Assembly: GCF_026914185.1 (NCBI RefSeq)
Contig: NC_070561.1
Location: 6,138,001-6,202,000, forward strand
Length of the DNA stretch: 64,000 nucleotides
Source of the DNA: Puccinia triticina
Lineage: Eukaryota > Basidiomycota > Pucciniomycetes > Pucciniales > Pucciniaceae
Direction of reading: 5' to 3'
The notes beneath the pieces were generated by a model. The model was given only the letters and a program-made list of their open reading frames with translations, had not been told where the DNA came from and ran no database searches. Numbering within the stretch: the stretch's first letter is position 1; each line of letters begins with the position of its first letter. The position numbers were made by a program, and so were the translations under genes. Shown here in pieces: positions 53,230 to 64,000 of this stretch.

Positions 53230-56200
53230 GCCTGACACTGTTAATGGTGCATCTGGCACTGTTAATAGTGCCTAATAGTCCCTCTGGCACTGTTAATAGT
53301 TCCTCTGGAACTGTTAATAGTTCCTCTGGAACTGTTAATAGTTCCTCTGGAACTGTTAATAGTTCCTCTGGGACTGTTAATAGTTCCTCTGGAACTGTTA
53401 ATAGTTCCTCTGGAACTGTTAATAGTTCCTCTGGAACTGTTAATAGTTCCTCTGGAACTGTTAATAGTTCCTCTGGAACTGTTAATAGTTCCTCTGGAAC
53501 TGTTAATAGTTCCTCTGGAACTGTTAATAGTTCCTCTGGAACTGTTAATCGTTCCTCTGGAACTGTTAATAGTTCCTCTGGAACTGTTAATAGTTCCTCT
53601 GGAACTGTTAATAGTTCCTCTGGAACTGTTAATAGTTCCTCTGGAACTGTTAATAGTTCCTCTGGAACTGTTAATAGTTCCTCTGGAACTGTTAATAGTT
53701 CCTCTGGAACTGTTAATAGTTCCTCTGGAACTGTTAATAGTTCCTCTGGAACTGTTAATAGTTCCTCTGGAACTGTTAATAGTTCCTCTGGAACTGTTAA
53801 TAGTTCCTCTGGAACTGTTAATAGTTCCTCTGGAACTGTTAATAGTTCCTCTGGAACTGTTAATAGTTCCTCTGGAACTGTTAATAGTTCCTCTGGAACT
53901 GTTAATAGTTCCTCTGGAACTGTTAATAGTTCCTCTGGAACTGTTAATAGTTCCTCTGGAACTGTTAATAGTTCCTCTGGAACTGTTAATAGTTCCTCTG
54001 GAACTGTTAATAGTTCCTCTGGAACTGTTAATAGTTCCTCTGGAACTGTTAATAGTTCCTCTGGAACTGTTAATAGTTCCTCTGGAACTGTTAATAGTTC
54101 CTCTGGAACTGTTAATAGTTCCTCTGGAACTGTTAATAGTTCCTCTGGAACTGTTAATAGTTCCTCTGGAACTGTTAATAGTTCCTCTGGAACTGTTAAT
54201 AGTTCCTCTGGAACTGTTAATAGTTCCTCTGGAACTGTTAATAGTTCCTCTGGAACTGTTAATAGTTCCTCTGGGACTGTTAATAGTTCCTCTGGAACTG
54301 TTAATAGTTCCTCTGGGACTGTTAATAGTTCCTCTGGAACTGTTAATAGTTCCTCTGGAACTGTTAATAGTTCCTCTGGAACTGTTAATAGTTCCTCTGG
54401 AACTGTTAATAGTTCCTCTGGAACTGTTAATAGTTCCTCTGGAACTGTTAATAGTTCCTCTGGAACTGTTAATAGTTCCTCTGGAACTGTTAATAGTTCC
54501 TCTGAAACTGTTAATAGTTCCTCTGGAACTGTTAATAGTTCCTCTGGAACTGTTAATAGTTCCTCTGGAACTGTTAATAGTTCCTCTGGAACTGTTAATA
54601 GTTCCTCTGGAACTGTTAATAGTTCCTCTGGAACTGTTAATAGTTCCTCTGGAACTGTTAATAGTTCCTCTGGAACTGTTAATAGTTCCTCTGGAACTGT
54701 TAATAGTTCCTCTGGAACTGTTAATAGTTCCTCTGGAACTGTTAATAGTTCCTCTGGAACTGTTAATAGTTCCTCTGGAACTGTTAATAGTTCCTCTGGA
54801 ACTGTTAATAGTTCCTCTGGAACTGTTAATAGTTCCTCTGGAACTGTTAATAGTTCCTCTGGAACTGTTAATAGTTCCTCTGGAACTGTTAATAGTTCCT
54901 CTGGAACTGTTAATAGTTCCTCTGGAACTGTTAATAGTTCCTCTGGAACTGTTAATAGTTCCTCTGGAACTGTTAATAGTTCCTCTGGAACTGTTAATAG
55001 TTCCTCTGGAACTGTTAATAGTTCCTCTGGAACTGTTAATAGTTCCTCTGGAACTGTTAATAGTTCCTCTGGAACTGTTAATAGTTCCTCTGGAACTGTT
55101 AATAGTTCCTCTGGAACTGTTAATAGTTCCTCTGGAACTGTTAATAGTTCCTCTGGAACTGTTAATAGTTCCTCTGGAACTGTTAATAGTTCCTCTGGAA
55201 CTGTTAATAGTTCCTCTGGAACTGTTAATAGTTCCTCTGGAACTGTTAATAGTTCCTCTGGAACTGTTAATAGTTCCTCTGGAACTGTTAATAGTTCCTC
55301 TGGAACTGTTAATAGTTCCTCTGGAACTGTTAATAGTTCCTCTGGAACTGTTAATAGTTCCTCTGGAACTGTTAATAGTTCCTCTGGAACTGTTAATAGT
55401 TCCTCTGGAACTGTTAATAGTTCCTCTGGAACTGTTAATAGTTCCTCTGGAACTGTTAATAGTTCCTCTGGAACTGTTAATAGTTCCTCTGGAACTGTTA
55501 ATAGTTCCTCTGGAACTGTTAATAGTTCCTCTGGAACTGTTAATAGTTCCTCTGGAACTGTTAATAGTTCCTCTGGAACTGTTAATAGTTCCTCTGGAAC
55601 TGTTAATAGTTCCTCTGGAACTGTTAATAGTTCCTCTGGAACTGTTAATAGTTCCTCTGGAACTGTTAATAGTTCCTCTGGAACTGTTAATAGTTCCTCT
55701 GGAACTGTTAATAGTTCCTCTGGAACTGTTAATAGTTCCTCTGGAACTGTTAATAGTTCCTCTGGAACTGTTAATAGTTCCTCTGGAACTGTTAATAGTT
55801 CCTCTGGAACTGTTAATAGTTCCTCTGGAACTGTTAATAGTTCCTCTGGAACTGTTAATAGTTCCTCTGGAACTGTTAATAGTTCCTCTGGAACTGTTGA
55901 TAGTTCCTCTGGAACTGTTAATAGTTCCTCTGGAACTGTTAATAGTTCCTCTGGAACTGTTAATAGTTCCTCTGGAACTGTTAATAGTTCCTCTGGAACT
56001 GTTAATAGTTCCTCTGGAACTGTTAATAGTTCCTCTGGAACTGTTAATAGTTCCTCTGGAACTGTTAATAGTTCCTCTGGAACTGTTAATAGTTCCTCTG
56101 GAACTGTTAATAGTTCCTCTGGAACTGTTAATAGTTCCTCTGGAACTGTTAATAGTTGCTCTGGAACTGTTAATAGTTCCTCTGGAACTGTTAATAGTTC

Positions 56201-56750
56201 CTCTGGAACTGTTAATAGTTCCTCTGGAACTGTTAATAGTTCCTCTGGAACTGTTAATAGTTCCTCTGGAACTGTTAATAGTTCCTCTGGAACTGTTAAT
56301 AGTTCCTCTGGAACTGTTAATAGTTCCTCTGGAACTGTTAATAGTTCCTCTGGAACTGTTAATAGTTCCTCTGGAACTGTTAATAGTTCCTCTGGAACTG
56401 TTAATAGTTCCTCTGGAACTGTTAATAGTTCCTCTGGAACTGTTAATAGTTCCTCTGGAACTGTTAATAGTTCCTCTGGAACTGTTAATAGTTCCTCTGG
56501 AACTGTTAATAGTTCCTCTGGAACTGTTAATAGTTCCTCTGGAACTGTTAATAGTTCCTCTGGAACTGTTAATAGTTCCTCTGGACCTGTTAATAGTTCC
56601 TCTGGACCTGTTAATAGTTCCTCTGGAACTGTTAATAGTTCCTCTGGGACTGGTCCCTCTGGCACTGTTAATAGTTCCTCCAGAACTGTTAATAGTCCCT
56701 CTGGCACTGTTGATGGTTCCTCCAGAACTGTTAATAGTCCCTCTGGCACT
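53230..56750 (-). repeat. Homogeneous 21-bp GTTCCAGAGGAAC array, right arm
   Basis: About 167 units in opposite orientation to the left array. A few isolated variants (GGGACT near 53370, 54273 and 54315; TCGTTC near 53549; GTTGATAG near 55898; TTGCTC near 56156) sit in otherwise identical units. Both edges are degenerate. Long frames on both strands (SSSGTVN, VPEELLT, LLIVPLE) are by-products of the period. Confidence 0.93.
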
Positions 56751-56849
56751 GGAAATTCAACTTTTGAGAGTCAATTATTTAAGCCCCCCAAAAAATCAAT
56801 GCAACATGAACACCTTGGAAAGTTTGGTTTTAATTTGAAGTTTGGTTTA

Positions 56850-57709
56850 AACAATGTAAACTGCGGTTTGGACCTTGTGACACCTTGTCAACCAGGCTTT
56901 GTACCTTGTAAACCAGTTTTTTTCACCTTGCAAACCAGGGTGTTCACCTTCTAAACCTGATTTTACATCTTGTAAAATTAACTGTGGTTGACACCTTGTA
57001 AACTGTGTTTTACACCTTGTAAACTGTGGTCTACACCTATGTAAACTGTGCTTTAGACCTTGTAAACTGTGCTTTACACCTTGGAAACTGTGGTTTAAAC
57101 CTTGCAAATGGTAGTTTACACCTTGTAAACTGTGGTTTCAACCTTGTGAGATGTGGTTTACACCTTGTAAAGTGGGGTTTGCACCTTGTAAACTGTGATT
57201 TAAACCTTGTAAATGGTGGTTTACATCTTGTAAACTGTGGTTTTGACCTTGAAAATGTTGGTTTATACCTTGTAAACTGTGGTTTACACCTTGTAAACTG
57301 TGGTTTATACCTTGTAAACTGTGGTTTACACCTTGTAAACTGTGGTTTACACCTTGTAAACTGTGGTTTACACCTTGTAAACTGTGGTTTACACCTTGTA
57401 AACTGTGGTTTACACCTTGTAAACTGTGGTTTACACCTTGTAAACTGTGGTTTACACCTTGTAAACTGTGGTTTACACCTTGTAAACTGTGGTTTACACC
57501 TTGTAAACTGTGGTATACACCTTGTAAACTGTGGTTTACACCTTGTAAACTGTGGTTTACACCTTGTAAACTGTGGTTTACACCTTGTAAACTGTGGTTT
57601 ACACCTTGTAAACTGTGGTTTACACCTTGTAAACTGTGGTTTACACCTTTTAAACTGTGGTTTACACCTTGTAAACTGTGGTTTACACCTTGCAAACTGT
57701 GGTTTAAAC
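56850..57709 (-). repeat. 21-bp array, right arm inner
   Basis: About 40 TTTACACC/GTAAACTGTGG units; 57290-57700 is nearly perfect while 56850-57280 is degenerate and mirrors 34340-34790. Confidence 0.9.
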
Positions 57710-58241
57710 TAGAGATGGCCAGACGGGTCAGGGTATCGGTGACGGGTGCGGGTACTTGGTATGAATTTCTCCAATTTTGGACACAAGGACCCGGACACTG
57801 CACCCGCCAACGGGTACCGGCGGTGCCCCCACTCGATGATCGCACATTAAGGGGGGTACGCATACCACTCAATGAATGGCCATTGAGTGAGATGCGCACT
57901 CAACCCAATGATCGGCCATCGAGTGCGGACGTAGGCCGGTCATTGAGCGGAGTACACACCTGGCTTGGTGGCCGGCCATTGTGATCACCCCACTCGATGT
58001 CCGGTCATTGCGTGGGATGTGTTGTGTACTCCGCTTAACAATTGCCGGTCATTGAGGTGTGTACCCCACTCTATGACCGTTCATGCGGCTGACAATGGCG
58101 GGTGCCTGTTTGGTACCCGGGTACCCGGTGGATTTCCCGCCCAAATTGCATACCCGGACCCGTACACTGCACCTACAAACGAGTAAAAGGGCAGTGGCCG
58201 GTACCCCTCAACAGGTGCCGGGTACCCACTGGCCATCTCTA
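57710..58241. mobile_element. hAT-type MITE, right copy
   Basis: Ends TAGAGATGGCCA / TGGCCATCTCTA, flanked by GTTTAAAC and GTTTAAGC (8-bp duplication, one change). Inverted counterpart of 31391-31908. It predates the duplication of the arms because both arms have it at the same place. Confidence 0.78.
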
Positions 58242-59050
58242 GTTTAAGCCTTCTAAAGTGTGGTTTAAACCTTGTAAATTGTGGTTTACACCTTGTAAAG
58301 TATGGTTTACCCCTTGTAAATGGTGGTTTGCACCCTGTAAACTGTGCTTTACACCTTGTAAACTGGGGTTCATACCTTGTAAACTGTGGCTTACACCTTG
58401 TAAACTGTGGCTTACACCTTGTAAACTGGTGTTTACACCTTCTAAATATTAACTGTGGGCAAATTGTGGTTTGAACCTTGTAAGTGATGTGTTAAACCTT
58501 GTAAACTGCGGTTTTCACCTTGTGAAGTGTGGTTTACACCTTGTAAATGGTGGTTTACATCTTGTAAACTGTGGTTTACACCTTGGAAACTATGGTTTGC
58601 ACCTTGGGAACTATGGTTTAAACCTTGTAAACTATGGTTTACACCTTTTCAACTGGGGTTTAAACCTTGCAAAGTGTGGTTTACAGCTTTTAAATGGTAG
58701 TTTACATCTTGTCAATGGTAGTTTACACCTTCTAAATGATAGTTTAGAACTTGTAAATACTAGTTTACACCTTGTAAATGGTAGTTTACACCTGGTAAAT
58801 TGTAGTTTACAAAACTGTGGTTTAAACCTTGTTCAATGTGGTTCACACCTTGTAAAGTGGGGTTTACACCTTGCAAACTGTGGTTTAAACCTTGTAAATG
58901 GTGGTTTACACCTTCTAAATATTAGTTTACACCTTGTAAACTGTGGGTGAACTGTGGTTTAAACCTTGTAAATGGTGGTTTACACCTTGTCAACTATGGT
59001 TTAAACCTTTGAAACTGTGGTTTACACCTTGTAAACTATGGTGTACACTA
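58242..59050 (-). repeat. Degenerate 21-bp array, right arm
   Basis: Variant-by-variant mirror of 30488-31390, including the CAAAACTGTGG junction. Confidence 0.88.
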
Positions 59051-60495
59051 ACGGTGGGTGTCAGCGGCGGCGATACCAAGACTACTGTCTTCTAGCTACG
59101 CCGGCTGCAACTTTAGGCGCTATAGTTATAGCGGAAGGATGACGAGCTCGGATTCAGAGGGTAAAATTCCGGCAACTTAAAGAAAGAATTATATTTAAGC
59201 ACGGAGGGGCTTAACTCAAAGAGTTAAGGGTATTTAAGTGCCCTCCGTAACTATTCAGGGCCTGTAAGACAGGGGTGGTGGAATGCCTGAAGCAGCGGGG
59301 GCCTGGAATTCAGGTTTGGTTCGCTGGGATACCCCGGTAGAAACTTTCAGAGGAAGGGTTTCTATGAGAGAGAAACTAGGGAGACTCACTGATTAGTAGG
59401 CAATACTTTCACCTACAAAGAGTCCGGGCTGAGTTTCCTAGGAGAGAACCGCGAGCGCTTCGTAGAGTAGCGCTGAAGAAGTTTTTCTTTTCGAACTTCA
59501 AAGAAGTCGGACAACGGAGTAGAGAATCTTTCGGTCGAAGGTGTGTTTTGATGGAAGGCGCTATGGTCAATGTCAGGGAGGATGAAGATGTCCTTTCCCC
59601 TTTGGCGGAGGAGGGTCTCTTTATATAGAGTTTTCTATGGATCTCTCGTAGAGATCCAGGTCTCTAGGGATCCTTTGCTTTTTTCCGCGGGAGCTCATCT
59701 CTTCGTCATGACTTCTTGTCACGGAGATGAGCCCTTCTCTTTTAGGGGAAGCTAAGATGAGCATTTTCTATGCTACCGCGAGTCTTTTCGTAATGTTTCT
59801 TGCTCATGCTTTCTTGTTTTAGCGATTAGTCGCATGTCTCCCGTTGCGAGTGTAGCCTCTTTCTTGAGCTATCTTAGTCTCAAAACTTTCCTTTGGTATT
59901 ATTTGTATTTCTGCGCCTCCTTTCTTATTTTAAGGAGGCGCTATTTATTTATGTATTTTTCTTTTCATACTTAGATTTTTTGTACGCTAAAAAAAAAAGC
60001 GCTTTTCATTTATTGTCCAGCTAGCTCTGGTACAGTAGCTAGCTGACAGTGGGCCAGCTACGCCAACCGTAGCGTAGCAGAATTCCGCTAAATTTTAGCG
60101 TAGCGTTAGCGGAATTGCGCCTTCTCTGCGCTAACTCTACGCGCAAAGGGTGCGTAGCTAATTTAGCTGTTAGCGTAGCATTAGCGCAGATGCGAGCAAT
60201 TGCGCTAACGCTACACACGCAGGGCGCAAAAGAGCGCACACTACAGTGCGCCACAGTGCTTTTAGCTGAAAAAAAGGCCTTTTTTTCCGCTAAAAGCGCT
60301 GTAACGCAGCGTAGTGACTGTAGCGGCACGCTAACACTAACAAACAATTGGTGCGCTGTTAGCGCCACTGAAACATAGCGCAGTGTAGCGGCGCTAACAG
60401 TATGCTAACGCTACTCAAAATGGGCGGGCGCTTTTTGCCGCTACGCTAACGCTAAGTGGCCCTGTAGCGTAGTGTAGCGTAGTGGCCCACCGTTG
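59051..60495. mobile_element. GC-rich hAT-like element, right copy, split by a solo LTR
   Basis: Ends (T)AACGGTGGGCCAGC and GTGGCCCACCGTTG; flanks GTGTACAC and GTTTACAC are an 8-bp duplication with one change. Interior is dense GCTAACGCTACGC-type inverted motifs, non-coding. This copy retains the terminus lost from the left copy. Confidence 0.68.
59059..60048. mobile_element. Solo LTR (990 bp)
   Basis: Starts TGTCAGC, ends GCTGACA, flanked by a perfect 5-bp duplication GTGGG (59054-59058 and 60049-60053). No internal genes, so it is the product of LTR-LTR recombination. Related at its start to 22357. It is inserted in the terminal repeat of the GC-rich element, only in the right arm. Confidence 0.88.
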
Positions 60496-61256
60496 TTTAC
60501 ACCTTGTAAACTATAGTTTACACCTTTGAAACTGTGGTTGACACCTTGTAAATGGTAGTTTACACCTTGTATACTGTGGTTTACACCTTGTATACTGTGG
60601 TTTACACCTTGTAAACTGTGGTTTACACCCTGTAAACTGTGGTTTACACCTTGTAAACTGTGGTTTACACCCTGTAAACTGTGGTTTACACCCTGTAAAC
60701 TGTGGTTTACACCCTGTAAACTGTGGTTTACACCCTGTAAACTGTGGTTTACACCTTGTAAACTGTGGTTTACACCTTGTAAACTGTGGTTTACACCTTG
60801 TAGACTGTAGTTTACACCTTGTAGACTGTGGTTTACACCTTGTAAACTGTGGTTTGCACCTTTTAAACTATGGTTTACACCTTATAAACTGTGGTTTACA
60901 CCTTCTAAATATTAGTTTACACCTTGTAAACTGTGGGTGAACTGTTGTTTAAACCTTGTAAATGGTGGTTTACACCTTGTTCACCTTGCAGTAAACTGTG
61001 GTTTATACCCTGTAAACTGTGATTTACACCTTGTGGATGGTGGTTTACACCTTTTAAATGGTGGTTTACACCTTGTAAACAGTTGTTTACACCTTGTAAA
61101 CTATGGTTTAAACCTTGTAAACAGTTGTTTACACCTTTTAAACTGTGGTTTACACCTTTTAAATGGTAGTTTACACCTTGTAAACTGTGGTTTACACCTT
61201 GTAAACTGTGGTTTAAACCTTGTAAACTGTGGTTTAAACCTTGTAAACTGTGGTTT
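60496..61256 (-). repeat. 21-bp array, right arm
   Basis: TTTACACC units; 60600-60780 has a homogeneous CACCCTGTAAACTG subset. Continuous with 62456-63413 when the foldback insertion is removed. Confidence 0.88.
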
Positions 61257-62452
61257 CACTTCAAGGATAATTAAATTTCCCAAAAAAATTACTCAAAGTT
61301 TGAGGTTGGGAAAATCATTGAAAAAAAATCACTTCGTACTGAAAAAAAATGCAAACTGAGCGTGCTCAGCCAAAAGAATAAAAATGTGTCAGACTGAGTG
61401 AAAAACAATGGGGCACATTTTTGGGGTGATTTGTTGGACAGGCCTGCACAAGGCCCGCATGGGCCCATTGAAAATGTAGCATTTGTTTGGAATTCCGATG
61501 CTCTGCTAAAATGTGAAATGGGTCAAACTGAATGAAAAACATGGGGGTACATTTTTGGGGAGATTTTTTGGACGGGCCTGAATGAGGCCCACATGTCCCC
61601 CACAAAGCCCACTGGGCCCATTGAAAGAGTAGCCTTGGTCAAGAATGCCTATGCCCAGCTAAGAAACAAAAATGTGTCAACCTGAGTAAGAAACATGGGG
61701 CCACACTTTTGGGGAGGGCTTATTGACAGACCTGCATCAGGCCCATCAGGGCCCACCCAAAGCTGGTTTGGCCAACCCAGAAGTAGTCTTGGTTAAGAAT
61801 GCCCATATGATGTTTCAGAACAGCACCAATTGACCACTAATCAACAGAAGATATTGAAGGGCTTCTGACATCTGTATGACATTTGTGCACTCACAGAAAG
61901 TATGTCCAGGCCATTTCCTTTTCCTTGAAACCCTGTTGGCCTGTATGGGCCTGATGCAGGCCCGTCCAAAAAGCCTCCCCAACAATGTGCCCCTAGGGTT
62001 TTTACTCAGTCTGACACATTTTATTTCTTAGATGAGCATATGCTTTCTTGACCAAGGCTACTCTTTCAATGGGCCCAGTAGGCTTTGTGGGGGCCATGTG
62101 GGCCTCATTCAGGCCCGTCCAGAAAATCTCCCCAAAAATGTACCCCCATGTTTTTTATTCAGTTTGACCCATTTCACATTTTAGCAGAGCATCCGAATTC
62201 CAAACAAACACTACTTTTTCAATGGGCCCAACGGGCCTGTTAGAGGCCCATGCAGGCCTTGTGCAGGCCCGTCCAACAAATCACCCTAATAATGTGCCCC
62301 ATTGTTTTTTACTCAGTCTGACACATTTTTATTTTTTTGGCTGAGCATGCTCAGTTTGCATTTTTTTCAGTACAGAGTGATTTTTTTTCAATGATTTTCC
62401 CAACCTCAAACTTTGGGTATTTTTTTTGGGAAATTCAATTCTCCTTGAAGTG
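61257..62452. mobile_element. CACTT foldback element (1.2 kb)
   Basis: Nearly the whole unit is two inverted halves (about 61257-61850 and 61870-62452) with ends CACTTCAAGG / CCTTGAAGTG. It inserted in the array with a 3-bp duplication TTT (61254-61256 and 62453-62455). The halves share GTGTCAGACTGAGT, GGCCCGTCCA-type and GGGCCCATTGAAA motifs. No coding capacity. The CACT end and 3-bp duplication fit a CACTA-type non-autonomous element. Confidence 0.82.
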
Positions 62453-62455
62453 TTT

Positions 62456-63413
62456 AAACCTTGTAAACTGTGGTTTACACCTTGTAAACTGTGGTTTACA
62501 CCTTCTAAATATACACCTTGCAAACTGTGCTTTAAACCTTGTAAATGGTGGTTTAAAACTTCTAAATATTAGTTTACACCTTGTAAACTGTGGTTGAACT
62601 GCGGTTTAAACCTTGTGTATGGTGGTTTACACCTTGTAAACTGTGGTGTTCACCTTGCAGTAAACTGTGGTTTACACCTTGTAAACTGTGATTTACACTT
62701 TGTGAATGGTGGTTTACACCTTTTAAATGGTGGTTTACACCTTTTAAATGGTGGTTTACACCTTGTAAACAGTGGATTACACCTTGTAAACTATGTTTTA
62801 CACCTTGTAAGCTGTGGTTTACACCTTGTAAACTGTGGTTTACACCTTGTAAACTGTGGTTTACACCTTGTAAACTGTGGTTTACACCTTGTAAACTGTG
62901 GTTTACACCTTGTAAACTGTGGTTTACACCTTGTAAACTGTGGTTTACACCTTGTAAACTGTGGTTTACACCTTGTAAACTATGGTTTACGCCTTGTAAA
63001 CTATGGTTTACACCTTGTAAACTATGGTTTACACCTTGTAAACTATGGTTTACACCTTGTAAACTATGGTTTACACCTTGTAAACTACGGTTTACACCTT
63101 GTAAGCTATGGTTTACACCTTGTAAACTATGGTTTACACCTTGCAAGCTATGGTTTACACCTTGTAAACTATGGTTTACGCCTTGTAAACTATGGTTTAC
63201 GCCTTGTAAACTATGGTTTACACCTTGTAAACTATGGTTTACGCCTTGTAAACTATGGTTTACACCTTGTAAACTATGGTTTACACCTTGTAAACTATGG
63301 TTTACACCTTGTAAACTTGGGGTTAAACCTTGTAAAGTGTGGTTTACACCTTGTAAATGGTTGTTTACACCTTGTAAAGTGTGGTTGACAGTTAGTTTAC
63401 ACCTAGTTTCCAC
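62456..63413 (-). repeat. 21-bp array, right arm outer
   Basis: About 40 units; 62810-63310 is homogeneous, with CCACAG and CCATAG centre variants grouped in blocks. Mirror of 26161-26770 but longer. Confidence 0.9.
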
Positions 63414-63419
63414 CTTGTA

Positions 63420-64000
63420 AACATCAGAAAAGGCAGTTGACTTGTTGTGAACATGGGTTTATGTGTTCACAAGATTTTGTTGTTAAATGTTGCAAAACAT
63501 TGTTTCTTTTTTTTACATTCATGGGATTTTCAGGGTGCGGTTAAGGTTTTTGCTGACTTGTCAAACCTAAAATGTCCGACCAGTCAGACTTGTCAAACCC
63601 AAAATGTCCGACCAGTCAGACTTGTTGGACACACATGTCCGACAAGTTGGACTTGTCGGACATGGGAGGGTCGGACTAACCTGTCCGACAAGCTCACTGG
63701 TCGGACAGCTCTGTCTGACTAGCTGACCTGTCAAACAGCAGAAAACAACCAGTGGGAACTGGTCGGGCAGCCTTGTCTGAAGTCTACTTGGGCAAGGCTG
63801 TCCAACAATCTGGTCCGAGGACTGCTCGAGCGACAATGGCCGACTGCAGCACGAACTGGCAAGTCCGACAAGTGGTCGGTCCTCGCTGCTCGAGAACCCG
63901 TCGAGCAGAAATGTCCGACTTCTGCTCGGACAGGAGGATTCAACAGGTGGGATCGACCACCTGTTGGACGCCAGTTTCCGACATCTGGTCGGACATGCCC
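63420..64000 (-). repeat. GTCCGAC-rich outer block, right arm
   Basis: Reverse complement of 25575-26150 with high identity, including the stretch ending ACAAAATCTTGTGAACAC. Truncated by the window edge. Confidence 0.78.

Larger units (their letters stand above)
53230..64000 (-). repeat. Right arm of the giant inverted duplication (runs off the window)
   Basis: Mirror image of 25515-37295 in module order and strand. From 64000 inward it matches left position 25575 onward, so the repeat continues beyond the window. Private insertions are a solo LTR (59059-60048) and a CACTT foldback element (61257-62452). The GTTCC array is longer than on the left (about 167 against 115 units). Confidence 0.82.

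Noticed and set aside
53198..56954. Frames of more than 1100 codons (VPEELLT and SSSGTVN)
   Set aside because: Same minisatellite in inverted orientation; repeat by-product.
25515..64000. Assembly artefact (reflected contig) as sole explanation of the mirror structure
   Set aside because: Arms differ in array lengths and carry different insertions with their own target duplications, so they are distinct loci; still to be confirmed with spanning reads.

Overview
The window looks like a repeat-dense chromosome region of a filamentous fungus, most probably a basidiomycete of the rust (Pucciniales) type. This is inferred from the family mix (Ty3/gypsy with gag-protease plus pol, Copia, PIF/Harbinger, a fungal CACTA-like transposase), the short 60-90 nt GT-AG introns with CTAAC/CTGAT branch sites, and several multi-exon genes I do not recognise. 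No species can be named from sequence alone. There is no bacterial operon structure, no CRISPR array and no rRNA gene.

Layout. 1-2.8 kb: a 5'-truncated, internally deleted Copia copy. 2.8-5.8 kb: low-confidence multi-exon gene fragments on the minus strand. 5.77-22.22 kb: a Ty3/gypsy element (A) whose reverse transcriptase is split by a second, closely related gypsy element (B, 10.54-18.83 kb). Both have full LTRs and 4-bp target duplications, and removing B restores A's pol frame. They share a gag/pol frameshift signal, a PBS that copies most of an intronless tRNA-Tyr, and four copies each of a GTAAGT hairpin module. 22.2-25.5 kb: LTR-like and hairpin-rich non-coding DNA.

From about 25.5 kb to beyond 64 kb the window is a giant inverted duplication. 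The left arm (about 25.5-37.3 kb) and right arm (about 53.2-64.0 kb, running off the window) carry the same modules in mirror order: a GTCCGAC-rich block, 21-bp TGTAAACCACAGTTTACA-type arrays, a GC-rich hAT-like element, another array, a hAT MITE, another array, and a very homogeneous 21-bp GTTCCAGAGGAAC array innermost. Each arm also has private later insertions. On the left these are an apparently intact Harbinger element and a 2.15-kb foldback element; on the right, a solo LTR and a 1.2-kb foldback element. The 16-kb centre holds a CACTA-like transposase pseudogene, a young Copia element with perfect target duplication, MITEs, and several unrecognised genes, two of them damaged.

How it fits together: the coding capacity is nearly all transposon machinery. 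Gypsy and Copia supply gag, protease, integrase, RT and RNase H. Harbinger supplies a DDE nuclease plus a Myb/SANT-like DNA-binding partner. The CACTA-like transposase is the natural candidate to have moved the CAC-ended, 3-bp-TSD foldback elements and perhaps the giant mirror structure. The recurring theme is short tandem repeats each containing a dyad (hairpin), seen in four unrelated sequence families.
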